64,000 bases of DNA from Pseudomonas sp. UFMG81 (GTDB taxonomy: Bacteria > Pseudomonadota > Gammaproteobacteria > Pseudomonadales > Pseudomonadaceae). How positions within the stretch are numbered: the first letter of the stretch is position 1; each line of letters starts with the position of its first letter. The stretch is taken from positions 244,692 through 308,691 of the forward strand of contig NZ_JACAFQ010000001.1 in assembly GCF_015354575.1 (NCBI RefSeq), read 5' to 3'. Shown in pieces: positions 1 to 9,578 of this stretch. The notes beneath the pieces are model-generated. The model did not search any database. It saw only the letters and a program-made list of their open reading frames with translations, and had not been told where the DNA came from. Position numbers and translations under genes: made by a program.

Positions 1-34
1 CTCAGATCGGTGCGAACACCCATCTGGAGAAAAA

Positions 35-111
35 TGGCGCGGCGGACGGGACTCGAACCCGCGACCCCCGGCGTGACAGGCCGGTATTCTAACCGACTGA
101 ACTACCGCCGC
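35..111 (-). tRNA. tRNA-Asp (anticodon GTC)
   Basis: The minus strand folds as a full cloverleaf of 77 nt. The acceptor stem GCGGCGG pairs with CCGCCGC, the anticodon loop reads CTGTCAC (GTC), the T arm is GGTTCGAGTC, and an encoded CCA closes the 3' end. It lies downstream of tRNA-Val on the same strand and is probably co-transcribed with it from the promoter at 308-336. Confidence 0.97.
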
Positions 112-190
112 GCATAGCTGGACTTGCGTCCTGTTCCTCTCTGCCAACCGCTTCTTTCGAAACTGCTGGGCTAGAAACGTTCTCAGGAAG

Positions 191-266
191 TGGTGGGTGA
201 TGACGGGATCGAACCGCCGACCCTCTGCTTGTAAGGCAGATGCTCTCCCGGCTGAGCTAATCACCC
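191..266 (-). tRNA. tRNA-Val (anticodon TAC)
   Basis: A 76-nt cloverleaf on the minus strand with acceptor stem GGGTGAT/ATCACCC, anticodon TAC, T arm GGTTCGATCC and encoded CCA. It is the first gene of a tRNA unit that continues leftward into tRNA-Asp and possibly beyond the window edge. Confidence 0.97.
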
Positions 267-307
267 CCGCGATGTTGCTTGTTGCGTTTGCTTCGCTGAG
301 GCCGCGA

Positions 308-336
308 AATTTACGCAGGTACCGATGCTAAGTCAA
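308..336 (-). promoter_or_regulatory. sigma-70 promoter of the tRNA-Val/tRNA-Asp unit
   Basis: On the minus strand a -35 TTGACT (331-336) and a -10 TAAATT (308-313) are separated by exactly 17 bp. The predicted start lies about 30-40 bases before tRNA-Val. No gene starts between it and the tRNA, so assignment to the tRNA unit is straightforward. Confidence 0.75.
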
Positions 337-340
337 TACC

Positions 341-497
341 CCCATTGAAGTTTTTTTAAAAAAGGGCAAAAAAGCTGTAAGCCGCTAGCTGCAAGTGGCG
401 AGAAAAAGCCAGCCGCTTGTACTACGCTACTTGCCCCTTCAACGAACGAAGGGACCTCACGGTCCCTTCTTGTAGCTTGAGGCTGATAGCTTGCAGC
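341..497. repeat. Intergenic stretch with hairpin and degenerate AGCTTGCAGC-type repeats
   Basis: I see no gene here. A 9-bp stem with a 4-nt loop (448-469, GAAGGGACC/GGTCCCTTC) sits just past the stop of the minus-strand SDR gene and may end its transcript, although the following T-tract is poor. Around it lie repeated variants of tgtaagccgctagctgcaag and gatagcttgcagctc, a low-complexity motif family that is inferred here from its internal repetition. Confidence 0.4.
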
Positions 498-1268
498 TCA
501 GGTGTAGATCATCTTGCGGGTCATCCCGCCATCGACCACGAACTCCTGTCCGGTGACGAACCCTGCCTGGCGCGAGAGCAACCAGGCCACCAGCGCCGCC
601 ACGTCTTCCACTGTCCCTACCCTGCCCGCTGGATGCTGGGCATGGTCGGCTTCGGTCAACGGCTCGGCACGGCGCTGCGACGGATCACGGGCATCGACCC
701 ATCCCGGGCTGACGGCATTGACGCGGATCTCCGGCCCCAGGCTCATGGCCAGGGCATGAGTGAGCGCCACCAGGCCACCCTTGCTCGCCGCATAGGCCTC
801 GGTATCCGGCTCGGATTGCCGCGCCCGGGTCGAGGTCAGGTTGACGATGGCGCCGCCATGGGCACGCAGGTAAGGCGCACAGTGCTTGGCCAGCAGCATC
901 GGGCCATTGAGGTTGACCGCCAGCACACGGTTCCACTGGGCGAGCGACAAGCTCTCCAGCGTCTGGTTGTGCGGGTTGGCGATGGCCGCATTGCTGACCA
1001 GCGCATCCAGCCGGCCGAACTGGCCCAGCACCTCGGACACCCCGGCACTGACCTGCGCCTCGTCGGCCACGTCCATGGCAATGAACCATGCATTGTCGCC
1101 GAGTGCCTTTGCCACCTTGGCGCCACGCTGGCGATCGAGGTCGCTGAGCACCACCTGCCAACCTTCGCAGATGAGCCACGCGGCGATGCCCAGGCCGATG
1201 CCGCGGGCGGCACCGGTGACCAGGGCTACCCGACCGTTATGGCTGGGCGCATCGCCGCGGATTTCCAT
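498..1268 (-). CDS. SDR family NAD(P)-dependent oxidoreductase
   Basis: A 256-residue classical short-chain dehydrogenase. The nucleotide-binding motif TGAARGIG is at residues 18-25, a variant NAG motif (SNAAI) near 92, and the catalytic Ser146, Tyr159 and Lys163 (YxxxK) are present, so it should be active. The substrate cannot be read from sequence. The ATG at 1268 overlaps the metZ stop as TGATG, which favours this start over a GTG one codon upstream. It is the last gene of the purF-metZ run, probably co-transcribed with metZ; a link to sulfur metabolism is only positional. Confidence 0.9.
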   Translation of the reverse strand: MEIRGDAPSHNGRVALVTGAARGIGLGIAAWLICEGWQVVLSDLDRQRGAKVAKALGDNAWFIAMDVADEAQVSAGVSEVLGQFGRLDALVSNAAIANPHNQTLESLSLAQWNRVLAVNLNGPMLLAKHCAPYLRAHGGAIVNLTSTRARQSEPDTEAYAASKGGLVALTHALAMSLGPEIRVNAVSPGWVDARDPSQRRAEPLTEADHAQHPAGRVGTVEDVAALVAWLLSRQAGFVTGQEFVVDGGMTRKMIYT

Positions 1269-2479
1269 CACAGCGCGGCCAGCCCACGGGCGAGGTCCGC
1301 CTGCAGGTCGGCCACGTCTTCCAGGCCCACGGCAACCCGGATCAGGCTGTCACGGATACCAGCGGCTTCACGCTCCTGCGGCGACAAGCGGCCGTGGGAG
1401 GTGGTGGCCGGGTGAGCAATGGTGGTCTTGCTATCACCCAGGTTGGTGGTGATCGAGATCACTCGAGTGGCATCGATGAAGCGCCAGGCGCCCTCCTTGC
1501 CACCCTTGACCTCGAAGCTCACCACCGCACCGAAGCCACTCATCTGGCGCTTGGCCAGTTCGTGCTGCGGGTGGCTCGGCAGGCCGGCGTAATGCACCTT
1601 CTCGACGCCCTCCTGCTGCTCCAGCCATTCGGCCAGCACCTGCGCGCTCTCGCAGTGCGCACGCATGCGCAGCTTCAGCGTTTCCAGGCCCTTGGTGAAG
1701 ATCCAGGCGTTGAACGGGCTGAGGGTCGGCCCGGCGGTGCGCAGGAAGCCCACCACTTCCTTCATCTGCTCGGCACGGCCAGCGACCACACCGCCCATGC
1801 AACGGCCCTGGCCGTCGATGAACTTGGTGGCCGAGTGGAACACGATGTCGGCACCGAGCTTGAGCGGTTGCTGCAAGGCCGGCGTACTGAAGCAGTTGTC
1901 CACCACCAGCATGGCGCCACGGGCATGGGCGATCTCGGCCAGCGCGGTGATGTCGACCAGTTCCGCCAGTGGGTTGGACGGCGATTCGACGATCAGCAGC
2001 TTGGTGTTGGCCTTGATGGCCCTTTCCCAACCGCTCAAATCGACCAGCGGCACGTAGTCCACTTGCACACCGAAGCGCTTGAAGTACTTCTCGAACAGGC
2101 TGATGGTCGAGCCGAACACGCTCTGCGAGACCAGCACGTGGTCGCCAGCGCTGCACAGCGACATGACCACGGCGAGGATCGCTGCCATGCCAGTGGAGGT
2201 GCCCACTGCCTGCTCGGCGCCTTCCATCGCCGCCAGGCGCTCCTCGAAGGCGCGCACGGTCGGGTTGGTGTAGCGCGAATAGACGTTGCCCGGCGTCTCA
2301 CCGGCAAACCGCGCGGCGGCGTCGGCGGCCGTGCGGAACACGTAGCTGGAGGTCAGGAACAGCGCTTCGCTGTGCTCGCCTTCCGGTGTGCGGTGTTGAC
2401 CGGCGCGCACCGCCAGGGTGTCGAAACCGACACCCTCGAGGTCACTGTCCAGTCGCCCGGCATCCCATTGATCCGTCAT
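1268..2479 (-). CDS. metZ: O-succinylhomoserine sulfhydrylase
   Basis: A 403-residue PLP enzyme of the Cys/Met metabolism family, which in pseudomonads converts O-succinylhomoserine plus sulfide to homocysteine (direct sulfhydrylation in methionine synthesis). The PLP lysine lies in [10 protein letters not shown], about residue 219, and the family signature around SRYTNPT is at about 68-74. It starts 16 bp after the purF stop and its own stop overlaps the SDR start. The purF-metZ adjacency, the length and the HSATKF motif together favour MetZ over cystathionine gamma-synthase. Confidence 0.93.
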   Translation of the reverse strand: MTDQWDAGRLDSDLEGVGFDTLAVRAGQHRTPEGEHSEALFLTSSYVFRTAADAAARFAGETPGNVYSRYTNPTVRAFEERLAAMEGAEQAVGTSTGMAAILAVVMSLCSAGDHVLVSQSVFGSTISLFEKYFKRFGVQVDYVPLVDLSGWERAIKANTKLLIVESPSNPLAELVDITALAEIAHARGAMLVVDNCFSTPALQQPLKLGADIVFHSATKFIDGQGRCMGGVVAGRAEQMKEVVGFLRTAGPTLSPFNAWIFTKGLETLKLRMRAHCESAQVLAEWLEQQEGVEKVHYAGLPSHPQHELAKRQMSGFGAVVSFEVKGGKEGAWRFIDATRVISITTNLGDSKTTIAHPATTSHGRLSPQEREAAGIRDSLIRVAVGLEDVADLQADLARGLAAL

Positions 2480-2495
2480 GCCGTCGCTCCCAAAG

Positions 2496-4001
2496 TCAGT
2501 TGTTGTACAGGTCGATGATCGCGCTGACCGCCTGGGTTTTCACCTTGGCCAGGTCGTTACGGGCCTGCTCGATACGGTCGAGGTAGGCTTCGTCGATATC
2601 GCCGGTGACGTATTCACCGTTGAACACTGCGCAATCGAAATGCTCGATCTTGATCTTGCCGCCACCGACCGATTCGATCAGGTCCGGCAGGTCCTGGTAA
2701 ATCAGCCAGTCGGCACCGATCAACTCGGCCACCTGTTCGGTGGTACGGTTGTGGGCGATCAGTTCGTGAGCGCTCGGCATGTCGATGCCGTAGACGTTGG
2801 GGTAGCGCACCGCGGGGGCCGCGGAGCAGAAGTAGACATTCTTGGCGCCGGCTTCGCGGGCCATCTGGATGATCTGCTTGCAGGTGGTGCCGCGCACGAT
2901 CGAGTCGTCCACCAGCATCACGTTCTTGCCACGGAACTCCAGCTCGATGGCGTTGAGCTTCTGGCGCACCGATTTCTTGCGCGCGGCCTGGCCGGGCATG
3001 ATGAAGGTACGGCCGATGTAGCGGTTCTTGACGAAGCCTTCGCGGAACTTGACGCCCAGGTGGTTGGCCAGCTCCAGCGCTGCAGTGCGGCTGGTGTCCG
3101 GGATCGGGATGACCACGTCGATGTCGTGCTCGGGGCGCTCGCGCTGGATCTTCTCGGCCAGCTTCTCGCCCATGCGCAGGCGTGCCTTGTACACCGAGAC
3201 GCCGTCCATGATCGAATCGGGACGGGCCAGGTAGACGTGCTCGAAGATGCACGGTTGCAGTTTCGGGTGCTCGGCGCACTGCTTGGTGTACAGCTGGCCT
3301 TCCTCGGTGATGTACACCGCTTCGCCCGGCGCCAGGTCGCGGATCAGGGTGAAGCCGAGCACGTCGAGCGCCACGCTTTCCGAGGCGATCATGTATTCCA
3401 CGCCTTCGTCGGTGTGACGCTGGCCGAACACCACCGGGCGGATACCGTTGGGGTCACGGAAGCCGACGATGCCGTAGCCGGTGATCATCGCCACCACCGC
3501 GTAGCCGCCGACGCAGCGGCTGTGCACGTGGGAGACCGCAGCGAACACATCCTCCTCGGTCGGCTGCAGCTTGCCGCGCACGGCCAGTTCGTGGGCGAAC
3601 ACGTTCAGCAGCACTTCCGAGTCGGAGTTGGTGTTGACGTGGCGCAGGTCGGACTCGTAGATCTCCTTGGCCAACTGCTCGACGTTGGTCAGGTTGCCGT
3701 TGTGCGCCAGGGTGATGCCGTAGGGCGAGTTGACGTAGAACGGCTGGGCTTCGGCCGAGGTGGAGCTACCGGCGGTCGGGTAGCGGACATGGCCGATACC
3801 GATGCTGCCGACCAGGCGCTGCATGTGGCGCTGCTGGAAGACGTCGCGCACCAGGCCATTATCCTTGCGCAGGAACAACCGGCCGTCATGGCTGGTCACG
3901 ATACCGGCAGCGTCCTGGCCGCGGTGCTGGAGGACCGTAAGCGCGTCATACAGCGCCTGATTGACGTTCGACTTACCGACGATACCGACGATGCCACACA
4001 T
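2496..4001 (-). CDS. purF: Amidophosphoribosyltransferase
   Basis: A 501-residue enzyme for the first committed step of purine synthesis, in which PRPP and glutamine give 5-phosphoribosylamine. The start is set at the ATG giving MCGIVGIVG, because Cys2 must become the N-terminal nucleophile of the Ntn glutaminase domain after Met removal; an in-frame TTG three codons upstream is not used. A good AGGGG ribosome site lies about 9 bases before it. The C-terminal half is a phosphoribosyltransferase with the PRPP loop [13 protein letters not shown]. It lies 42 bp after cvpA, the classical cvpA-purF order. Confidence 0.97.
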   Translation of the reverse strand: MCGIVGIVGKSNVNQALYDALTVLQHRGQDAAGIVTSHDGRLFLRKDNGLVRDVFQQRHMQRLVGSIGIGHVRYPTAGSSTSAEAQPFYVNSPYGITLAHNGNLTNVEQLAKEIYESDLRHVNTNSDSEVLLNVFAHELAVRGKLQPTEEDVFAAVSHVHSRCVGGYAVVAMITGYGIVGFRDPNGIRPVVFGQRHTDEGVEYMIASESVALDVLGFTLIRDLAPGEAVYITEEGQLYTKQCAEHPKLQPCIFEHVYLARPDSIMDGVSVYKARLRMGEKLAEKIQRERPEHDIDVVIPIPDTSRTAALELANHLGVKFREGFVKNRYIGRTFIMPGQAARKKSVRQKLNAIELEFRGKNVMLVDDSIVRGTTCKQIIQMAREAGAKNVYFCSAAPAVRYPNVYGIDMPSAHELIAHNRTTEQVAELIGADWLIYQDLPDLIESVGGGKIKIEHFDCAVFNGEYVTGDIDEAYLDRIEQARNDLAKVKTQAVSAIIDLYNN

Positions 4002-4043
4002 GCGACGCAACCCCTACTTTGATGAAACTTGAGTGAAGCGCGC

Positions 4044-4598
4044 TCAGGGCTTGGAAGGCCCGAGCAACTGCTCCTTGAACGGAAGGTCAACGGGTGCGCT
4101 GACCCCACTGGACATCCACTGGCCGGTGAACCCGAGAATGAAGTTCTTCGACCAGTCGGCTACCAATAGAAATTGTGGTATCAGGCGCGATTCCTGCCAC
4201 CACGGATCCTGTTGCACCGGCCCCAGGCTGAGCAGCCCGACGGCCACCACCACCAGCAAGGCCCCACGCGCGGCGCCGAAGGCCATGCCGAGGAAGCGAT
4301 CGGTGCCGGACAGCCCGGTCACGCGAATCAGCTCGCCGATGAGGAAGTTGAGCATCGCCCCCACCAGCAGGGTGGCGACGAAGAGAATGGCACAGCCGGC
4401 GATGGTGCGCATCGAGGGTGTCTGGATATAGCTTTCCAGGTACACCGACAGCGAGCCACCGAACATCCAGGCCAGTGCTCCAGCGACAATCCAGATGACC
4501 AGCGACAGGGCTTCCTTGACGAAGCCACGCTTGAGACTGATCAGTGAGGAAATGGCGATGATCGCGATGATCGCCCAATCAACCCAGGTAAATGCCAC
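4044..4598 (-). CDS. cvpA: CvpA family inner-membrane protein
   Basis: A 184-residue integral membrane protein with about four hydrophobic segments (residues near 7-23, 27-45, 63-85 and 100-122). E. coli CvpA is needed for colicin V production and its molecular role is not settled. The position immediately upstream of purF on the same strand is the conserved arrangement. It starts with GTG (GTG GCA TTT ACC), preceded by an AGG-containing ribosome site; no in-frame ATG fits the conserved N terminus. Confidence 0.92.
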   Translation of the reverse strand: MAFTWVDWAIIAIIAISSLISLKRGFVKEALSLVIWIVAGALAWMFGGSLSVYLESYIQTPSMRTIAGCAILFVATLLVGAMLNFLIGELIRVTGLSGTDRFLGMAFGAARGALLVVVAVGLLSLGPVQQDPWWQESRLIPQFLLVADWSKNFILGFTGQWMSSGVSAPVDLPFKEQLLGPSKP

Positions 4599-4725
4599 GG
4601 TGCTGCCTGCCGACGTTTGAGGCGGCGCATTTTACCAGAGCAAGGGGCTTGGGGTAAGCGGAATGTCAGGTGTTTGAAGGGCTGCGGGCTGACCCACAGG
4701 ACAGCTTTACCGCCTGCAAACCTCA

Positions 4726-4778
4726 TCGCGGGGCCAGCCCGCTCCCACGCTGATCGTGGGAGCGGGCTGGCCCCGCGA
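4726..4778. repeat. REP-like palindrome (24-bp perfect stem)
   Basis: Two inverted copies of TCGCGGGGCCAGCCCGCTCC plus CACG (24 bp each, 4726-4749 and 4755-4778) face each other across a 5-nt spacer between dedD and cvpA. On RNA it would form a very stable hairpin, which could stop or stabilise transcripts between the two genes. Confidence 0.9.
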
Positions 4779-4783
4779 GCATC

Positions 4784-5446
4784 TTAGCCGCGCTCTGGCT
4801 GAAAGCGCACCACGATGCCCTTGAGATTCTGCTGGCGACTGATCACGTCACGCAGGCGCTCAGCCTCGGCCCGCTCGATCAACGGCCCGACATACACCCG
4901 GTTCATGCCATCCGCCGAGCGAATGTAGGCGTTGTAGCCCTGGCTACGCAGGGTGCTCTGCAGCTTGTCGGCGCCCGCGCGGTTGGACAGGCTGGCCAGC
5001 TGGATTGACCAGCTCACCGGCAGGCCGTTGACGTCGATCTTCGAAGGCGCGGCCGGTTTGGTCGCCACCGTTGGTGCGACCGGTGCGGTTGCCGGCGCAG
5101 GCTTGGCTTCGACCTTGGGTGTCGGCACCGGCGTTTGCGGCTTGGGCTGCGCCTGAACCTGCGGTGACGGCGTGATCGGCTGGCTGGGCGTGGCCACGGG
5201 TGCCGTGGATTCGTTGACCACCACCGGTGGCTGCTCATCCGGCAACGGCTGCGGCTCGGGCACCTGGACCGGTTCGACCTGCACCTGGGGCAGGGTTGGC
5301 ATGGCTGGCGCCTCCGGCGCCTCGACGCGCACCTGGCGCATCTCGTCCTCGCGGGTGAACAGCATCGGCAGGAAGATCACCGCCAGCGCCACCAGCACCA
5401 GCGCACCGACCATGCGCTGCTTCATCCCTTTATCCAGCACTGCCAT
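4784..5446 (-). CDS. SPOR domain-containing protein (DedD type)
   Basis: A 220-residue single-pass inner-membrane protein. The N terminus has a short cytoplasmic tail and one membrane segment (about residues 12-30, GALVLVALAVIFLPMLF), followed by a Pro/Val/Ala-rich periplasmic linker (35-140) and a C-terminal SPOR domain (about 145-218). SPOR domains bind denuded peptidoglycan at the septum, so a cell-division role is likely. Its start overlaps the 3' end of folC by 17 bp, consistent with co-translation. It corresponds to E. coli DedD by domain layout and by the folC-dedD-cvpA-purF order. Confidence 0.9.
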   Translation of the reverse strand: MAVLDKGMKQRMVGALVLVALAVIFLPMLFTREDEMRQVRVEAPEAPAMPTLPQVQVEPVQVPEPQPLPDEQPPVVVNESTAPVATPSQPITPSPQVQAQPKPQTPVPTPKVEAKPAPATAPVAPTVATKPAAPSKIDVNGLPVSWSIQLASLSNRAGADKLQSTLRSQGYNAYIRSADGMNRVYVGPLIERAEAERLRDVISRQQNLKGIVVRFQPERG

Positions 5447-6737
5447 CTACTCCATCCTCGGGGGCCTGCCGTTCGAGCCAGGCCAGGGCCTCGCCGACGC
5501 AGAAAAACGAACCGAACAGCAGGATCTGGTCATCCGCCGTCGCTTGGACGCACTGCCCTTCGAGGGCAGCATCGACGCTGGGGTGAGACTTCACTGTCGC
5601 ACCGAGGTTCGTCAAGGCCTTGGCCAGTTCCTCAGCCGGGCGGCTGCGTGGCGTGTCCAGCGGTGCCACCGCCCAATCCCCGACCAAACCCTGCAAGGGC
5701 TCGATCACACCTTGCAGATCCTTGTCGGCCAACAGGCCGAACACAGCCAGGCGCCGACCTTTCGGCGGGCGGGCCGCCAAGCGGCGCGCCAAATACTCGG
5801 CCGCATGCGGGTTATGGCCCACATCCAGCAGCAACTCAACGCGTTTGCCCTTGAATACCAACGACCGCCGATCCAGCCGACCGGTGATGCGGGTGTCCAG
5901 CAGCGCCTGCCTCACCCGCGCCTCATCCCATGGCAGCTCCATCAGCGCAAAGGCCTGCAGGGCCAACGCTGCGTTTTCCATAGGCAGGTCGAGCAGCGGC
6001 AGGTCGCGCAACTCCAACGGCGTGCCGTCGGCCTTGCGGCCACGCCACTGCCAGTGGTTTTCGGTACTGGCCAGGTCGAAGTCGCGCCCACGCAGGAACA
6101 ACGGACAAGCCAGCTCGCTCGCCTTGTCCAGCAAGGGTTGCGGCGGATCCAGGTCGCCGCAAAGGGCCGGCTTGCCCTGGCGGAAGATCCCAGCCTTCTC
6201 GAAGGCCACCAAGTCGCGGGTGTCCCCCAGGTAGTCGACATGATCGACACCGATGCTGGTGACCAGCGAAATGTCGGCATCCACCACATTGACCGTATCC
6301 AGCCGGCCGCCCAGGCCCACCTCGAGCACCACGGCATCCAGTTGCGACTGACTGAACAGCCAGAACGCCGCCAGGGTGCCCATCTCGAAATAGGTCAGCG
6401 AGGTATCGCCGCGCGCCGCCTCGACAGCGACAAAGGCTTCGCACAGCTGCTCATCGGTGGCTTCGACGCCATCGATGAGCACGCGCTCGTTGTAACGCAA
6501 CAGGTGCGGCGAGCTGTAGACCCCGACCTTGAGCCCCTGGGCGCGCAGCAGCGAGGCCACGAAGGCACAGGTGGAGCCTTTGCCGTTGGTGCCGGTGACC
6601 GTCACCACGCGCGGCGCCAGCTTGCCCAACTGCAGGCGCGCCAGCACCTGCTGGGAACGCTCAAGCCCCATGTCGATGGCCGTAGGGTGCAACTGTTCGA
6701 GGTAGGCGAGCCACTCGCCCAGATTGCGCTGGCTCAT
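5430..6737 (-). CDS. folC: Bifunctional tetrahydrofolate synthase/dihydrofolate synthase
   Basis: A 435-residue Mur-ligase-type enzyme that adds glutamate to dihydropteroate and then to folates using ATP. The P-loop TVTGTNGKGST is at residues 46-56 and the second Mur-ligase block (GVDHVDYLG) follows about 100 residues later. The ATG at 6737 overlaps the accD stop as TGATG; a GTG one codon upstream would overlap as GTGA and cannot be excluded. The accD-folC pair is conserved in gammaproteobacteria and joins lipid and folate genes in one transcript. Confidence 0.95.
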   Translation of the reverse strand: MSQRNLGEWLAYLEQLHPTAIDMGLERSQQVLARLQLGKLAPRVVTVTGTNGKGSTCAFVASLLRAQGLKVGVYSSPHLLRYNERVLIDGVEATDEQLCEAFVAVEAARGDTSLTYFEMGTLAAFWLFSQSQLDAVVLEVGLGGRLDTVNVVDADISLVTSIGVDHVDYLGDTRDLVAFEKAGIFRQGKPALCGDLDPPQPLLDKASELACPLFLRGRDFDLASTENHWQWRGRKADGTPLELRDLPLLDLPMENAALALQAFALMELPWDEARVRQALLDTRITGRLDRRSLVFKGKRVELLLDVGHNPHAAEYLARRLAARPPKGRRLAVFGLLADKDLQGVIEPLQGLVGDWAVAPLDTPRSRPAEELAKALTNLGATVKSHPSVDAALEGQCVQATADDQILLFGSFFCVGEALAWLERQAPEDGVDGSAG

Positions 6738-7630
6738 CACGCTACCGCAGCCGCCTCACGGGCTTCTGCCGGGGTTGCCTGGCCAGTCATCTGCGCCAGC
6801 AGGCGCGCCAGGCGCGGGCGCAGTTCGTCACGGGAGATGATCAGGTCAATGGCGCCGTGCTCCAGCAGGAACTCGCTGCGCTGGAAACCTTCCGGCAGCT
6901 TTTCACGCACGGTCTGCTCGATCACCCGCGGGCCGGCGAAGCCGATCAGCGCCTTGGGTTCGCCGACGATCACGTCGCCGAGCATCGCCAGGCTGGCGGA
7001 AACACCACCGTAGACCGGGTCGGTCAGCACCGAGATGAACGGGATGCCTTCTTCGCGCAGGCGCGCCAGCACGGCGGAGGTCTTGGCCATCTGCATCAGC
7101 GAGATCAGCGCTTCCTGCATGCGCGCACCACCGGAGGCGGAGAAGCAGACCATCGGGCAGCGATGCTCCAGCGCGTAGTTGGCGGCACGCACGAAGCGCT
7201 CACCGACGATGGCGCCCATGGAGCCGCCCATGAACGAGAACTCGAAGGCGCTGACCACGATCGGCATGCCCATCAAGGTGCCGCTCATGGAAATCAGCGC
7301 GTCTTTTTCGCCGGTCTGCTTCTGCGCGGCGGTCAGGCGGTCCTTGTACTTCTTGCCGTCACGGAATTTCAGGCGGTCGACCGGCTCAAGGTCGGCACCC
7401 AGTTCGGTGCGACCACCCTGGTCGAGGAAGATGTCGATGCGTGCACGTGCGCCGATGCGCATGTGGTGGTTGCACTTGGGGCAGACGTCGAGGGTCTTTT
7501 CCAGCTCCGGACGGTACAGCACGGCCTCGCAGGACGGGCACTTGTGCCACAGCCCTTCCGGTACCGAGCTCTTCTTCACCTCGGAACGCATGATCGAAGG
7601 GATCAGTTTGTCTACCAACCAGTTGCTCAT
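6737..7630 (-). CDS. accD: Acetyl-CoA carboxylase carboxyltransferase subunit beta
   Basis: A 297-residue subunit of the carboxyltransferase that makes malonyl-CoA for fatty acid synthesis, working with AccA. The N-terminal zinc ribbon has Cys31, Cys34, Cys50 and Cys53, and the crotonase-like core carries ASGGARMQE. The start at 7630 matches the family N terminus MSNWLVDKL; the open frame extends upstream but that part is not conserved. It is separated from trpF by about 220 bp, so it may have its own promoter, and it is coupled to folC downstream. Confidence 0.96.
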   Translation of the reverse strand: MSNWLVDKLIPSIMRSEVKKSSVPEGLWHKCPSCEAVLYRPELEKTLDVCPKCNHHMRIGARARIDIFLDQGGRTELGADLEPVDRLKFRDGKKYKDRLTAAQKQTGEKDALISMSGTLMGMPIVVSAFEFSFMGGSMGAIVGERFVRAANYALEHRCPMVCFSASGGARMQEALISLMQMAKTSAVLARLREEGIPFISVLTDPVYGGVSASLAMLGDVIVGEPKALIGFAGPRVIEQTVREKLPEGFQRSEFLLEHGAIDLIISRDELRPRLARLLAQMTGQATPAEAREAAAVA

Positions 7631-7849
7631 GCTTGCTTTCTCCAGTTTTGGCCTGGGGGACCTGCGCGGCCCCGCCCTGCCCTTGAACTCAAATTCTTCT
7701 GTAGCGCGACGATGAGCCGGCCACGGCAGCGCCGTGCACCCACCCATCTGCAATTTTTCCCCGGTTTACCCCGCGCGCTGGCGCGGCCTGGCAGCACCGG
7801 GCTGCGAAAACTATGGACGATGGCGCGCGGCCAGCCGTCACATCCGTGT
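7631..7849. other. accD-trpF intergenic region
   Basis: This 219-bp spacer between trpF (right) and accD (left), both on the minus strand, should hold the accD promoter and leader. I see no strong -35/-10 pair, no clear terminator with a T-run, and no plausible small gene. Confidence 0.4.
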
Positions 7850-8470
7850 TCACGCCTGTTTCACCGCACGCATGAAGGCGTCGATCTTGGCGGCATCCTT
7901 GATGCCCTTGGCCTGCTCCACCCCGCCGCTGACATCCACCGCATAAGGGCGTACCTGGCGGATGGCCTGGGCGACATTGTCGGCTGACAGGCCTCCAGCG
8001 AGGATGATCGGTTTGCTCAGTTTCTTGGGTATCAGTGACCAGTCGAAAGCTTCGCCGGTTCCACCGGGCACGCCGGGCACATAGGCGTCCAGCAACATGC
8101 CGCGAGCGCCGGCGTAGTGCTGGCAGGCGGCCTCGAGGTCATCGCCGGGGCGCACGCGCAGCGCCTTCACCCAGGGCCGGTGATAGCCCTCGCAATCAGC
8201 CGGGCTTTCATCGCCGTGGAACTGTAGCAGGTCCAGCTCGACGGCTTCGAGCGTCTCGTTGAGCTCGCAGCGTGAGGCGTTGACGAACAAACCCACCGTG
8301 GTCACGAATGGCGGCAGCTCGCGAATGATCGCCCGGGCCTGACGTACATCCACCGCCCGTGGGCTTTTCGCATAGAAGACGAAACCCAGGGCATCGGCCC
8401 CGGCCTCGACCGCAGCCAGGGCATCTTCGATGCGGGTAATCCCGCAGATCTTGCTGCGAACGTTGCTCAT
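7850..8470 (-). CDS. trpF: Phosphoribosylanthranilate isomerase
   Basis: A 206-residue TIM barrel that converts N-(5-phosphoribosyl)anthranilate to the ribulosyl form (CdRP) in tryptophan synthesis. The catalytic Cys9 is in the N-terminal motif KICGIT and the phosphate-binding ends LAGGL and DVSGGVE are intact. The start is set at the ATG before SNVRSK. As usual in pseudomonads, trpF is away from the other trp genes and lies between truA and accD. Confidence 0.96.
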   Translation of the reverse strand: MSNVRSKICGITRIEDALAAVEAGADALGFVFYAKSPRAVDVRQARAIIRELPPFVTTVGLFVNASRCELNETLEAVELDLLQFHGDESPADCEGYHRPWVKALRVRPGDDLEAACQHYAGARGMLLDAYVPGVPGGTGEAFDWSLIPKKLSKPIILAGGLSADNVAQAIRQVRPYAVDVSGGVEQAKGIKDAAKIDAFMRAVKQA

Positions 8471-8530
8471 GGACGGCGAACCTTGAGTGATCGGTGAAAG
8501 CGCCGATGGTAGCAAATGACGGTTGCCCCG

Positions 8531-9385
8531 TCAGTCCGCCAGGGCCTCGTAGCCGCTAAGAAAGTGTGGGCCGATGTAACGCTGCGGCAGGTCATACTCT
8601 TCTGGGTACTCCACCTGCACCAGGTACAGGCCGTACGGGTGGGCGGTCACCCCGCCCTCACGGCGGTTGCGCCCCTCCAGCACTTCCCGCGCCCATTCCA
8701 CCGGGCGCTCGCCGGCACCGATGGTCATCAGCACCCCGGCGATGTTGCGCACCATGTGGTGGAGGAAGGCGGTGGCGCGCACGTCCAGCACGATCATCTG
8801 GCCATGCCGGGTGACGCGCAGGTGGTGGATGTGCTTGATCGGCGATTTGGCCTGGCACTGGCTGGCGCGGAAGGCGCTGAAGTCGTGGGTACCCAGTAGA
8901 TGCTGGGCGGCCAGCGCCATGCGCTCTACATCCAGCGGGCGATGGTTCCAGGTCACCTCCTCGGCCAGGTGTGCCGGGCGGATCGGGTCGTTGTAGATGA
9001 CGTAGCGGTAACGCCGCGCGGTGGCCTTGAAGCGGGCATGGAAGTGCGCCGGCATCGGCCGCGACCAGACCACGCTGATGTCGTGGGGCAGGTTGAAGTT
9101 GCTGCCCAGGGTCCAGGCGCGCTCGTCACGCACGGCGCGGGTATCGAAGTGCACGATCTGCCCGCAGCCATGCACACCGGCGTCGGTGCGCCCGGCACAG
9201 ATCACGCTGATCGGCTCGTTGGCCACCTTCGTCAGCGCCTGCTCCAACGCCTGCTGGACACTGGGCACGCCACTGGCCTGGCGCTGCCAGCCGCGGTAGC
9301 GCGAGCCTTTGTATTCCACGCCCAAAGCGATGCGGGAGTAGCCTTCGGCCGCGGATTCGGCGGCGGCGGTGTCGATGATGTCCAA
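8531..9385 (-). CDS. truA: tRNA pseudouridine(38-40) synthase
   Basis: A 284-residue enzyme that makes pseudouridine at positions 38-40 of the tRNA anticodon arm. The catalytic Asp68 is in AGRTDAGVHG and the family opening RIALGVEYKGSRYRGW is intact. No ATG or GTG lies upstream of that conserved segment in frame; a TTG at 9385 gives MDIIDTAAAE and is my choice, with a weak CAGG site 10 bases before it. The frame stays open far upstream through the fimV coding strand, but that extension is fimV read in another phase. Confidence 0.9.
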   Translation of the reverse strand: MDIIDTAAAESAAEGYSRIALGVEYKGSRYRGWQRQASGVPSVQQALEQALTKVANEPISVICAGRTDAGVHGCGQIVHFDTRAVRDERAWTLGSNFNLPHDISVVWSRPMPAHFHARFKATARRYRYVIYNDPIRPAHLAEEVTWNHRPLDVERMALAAQHLLGTHDFSAFRASQCQAKSPIKHIHHLRVTRHGQMIVLDVRATAFLHHMVRNIAGVLMTIGAGERPVEWAREVLEGRNRREGGVTAHPYGLYLVQVEYPEEYDLPQRYIGPHFLSGYEALAD

Positions 9386-9432
9386 GAGCGGGAAACCTGT
9401 GGGGTGATACGAAATGGCGGGGATTATAACGA

Positions 9433-9460
9433 CAACGGCAGCCGAGGTGGGCTGCCGTTG
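9433..9460 (-). terminator. Possible terminator hairpin downstream of fimV
   Basis: An 11-bp perfect stem (CAACGGCAGCC/GGCTGCCGTTG) with a 6-nt loop lies between fimV and truA. On the minus strand it is followed by a broken T-tract (GTCGTTATAAT), so termination may be partial. The same stretch contains TATAAT, which could instead serve as a -10 for truA, although no good -35 is visible. Confidence 0.45.
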
Positions 9461-9475
9461 ATTGGTCGACCGTTG

Positions 9476-9569
9476 CGGCCCTATCGCTGGCAAGCCAGCT
9501 CCCACAAGGTCAGCGAAGGTCCATGTGGGAGCTGCGGTTCGCCGCTGCGACTTGCCAGCGATAGGGCCG
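9476..9569. repeat. REP-like inverted pair
   Basis: Two REP-like copies in opposite orientation (CCTATCGCTGGCAAGCCAGC and its inverse CTTGCCAGCGATAGG) flank a short spacer in the fimV-truA gap. The right copy carries an extra GCGGTTCGCCGC insertion hairpin. It has no coding content. Confidence 0.85.
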
Positions 9570-9578
9570 GAAAAGCAC

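Noticed and set aside
2478..4022. Long plus-strand frame opposite purF
   Set aside because: Antisense shadow of a well-identified gene; the translation is His/Asp/Val-rich without known motifs.
5172..7013. A 613-codon plus-strand frame over dedD, folC and accD
   Set aside because: It crosses three certain genes on the opposite strand and has no recognisable domain.
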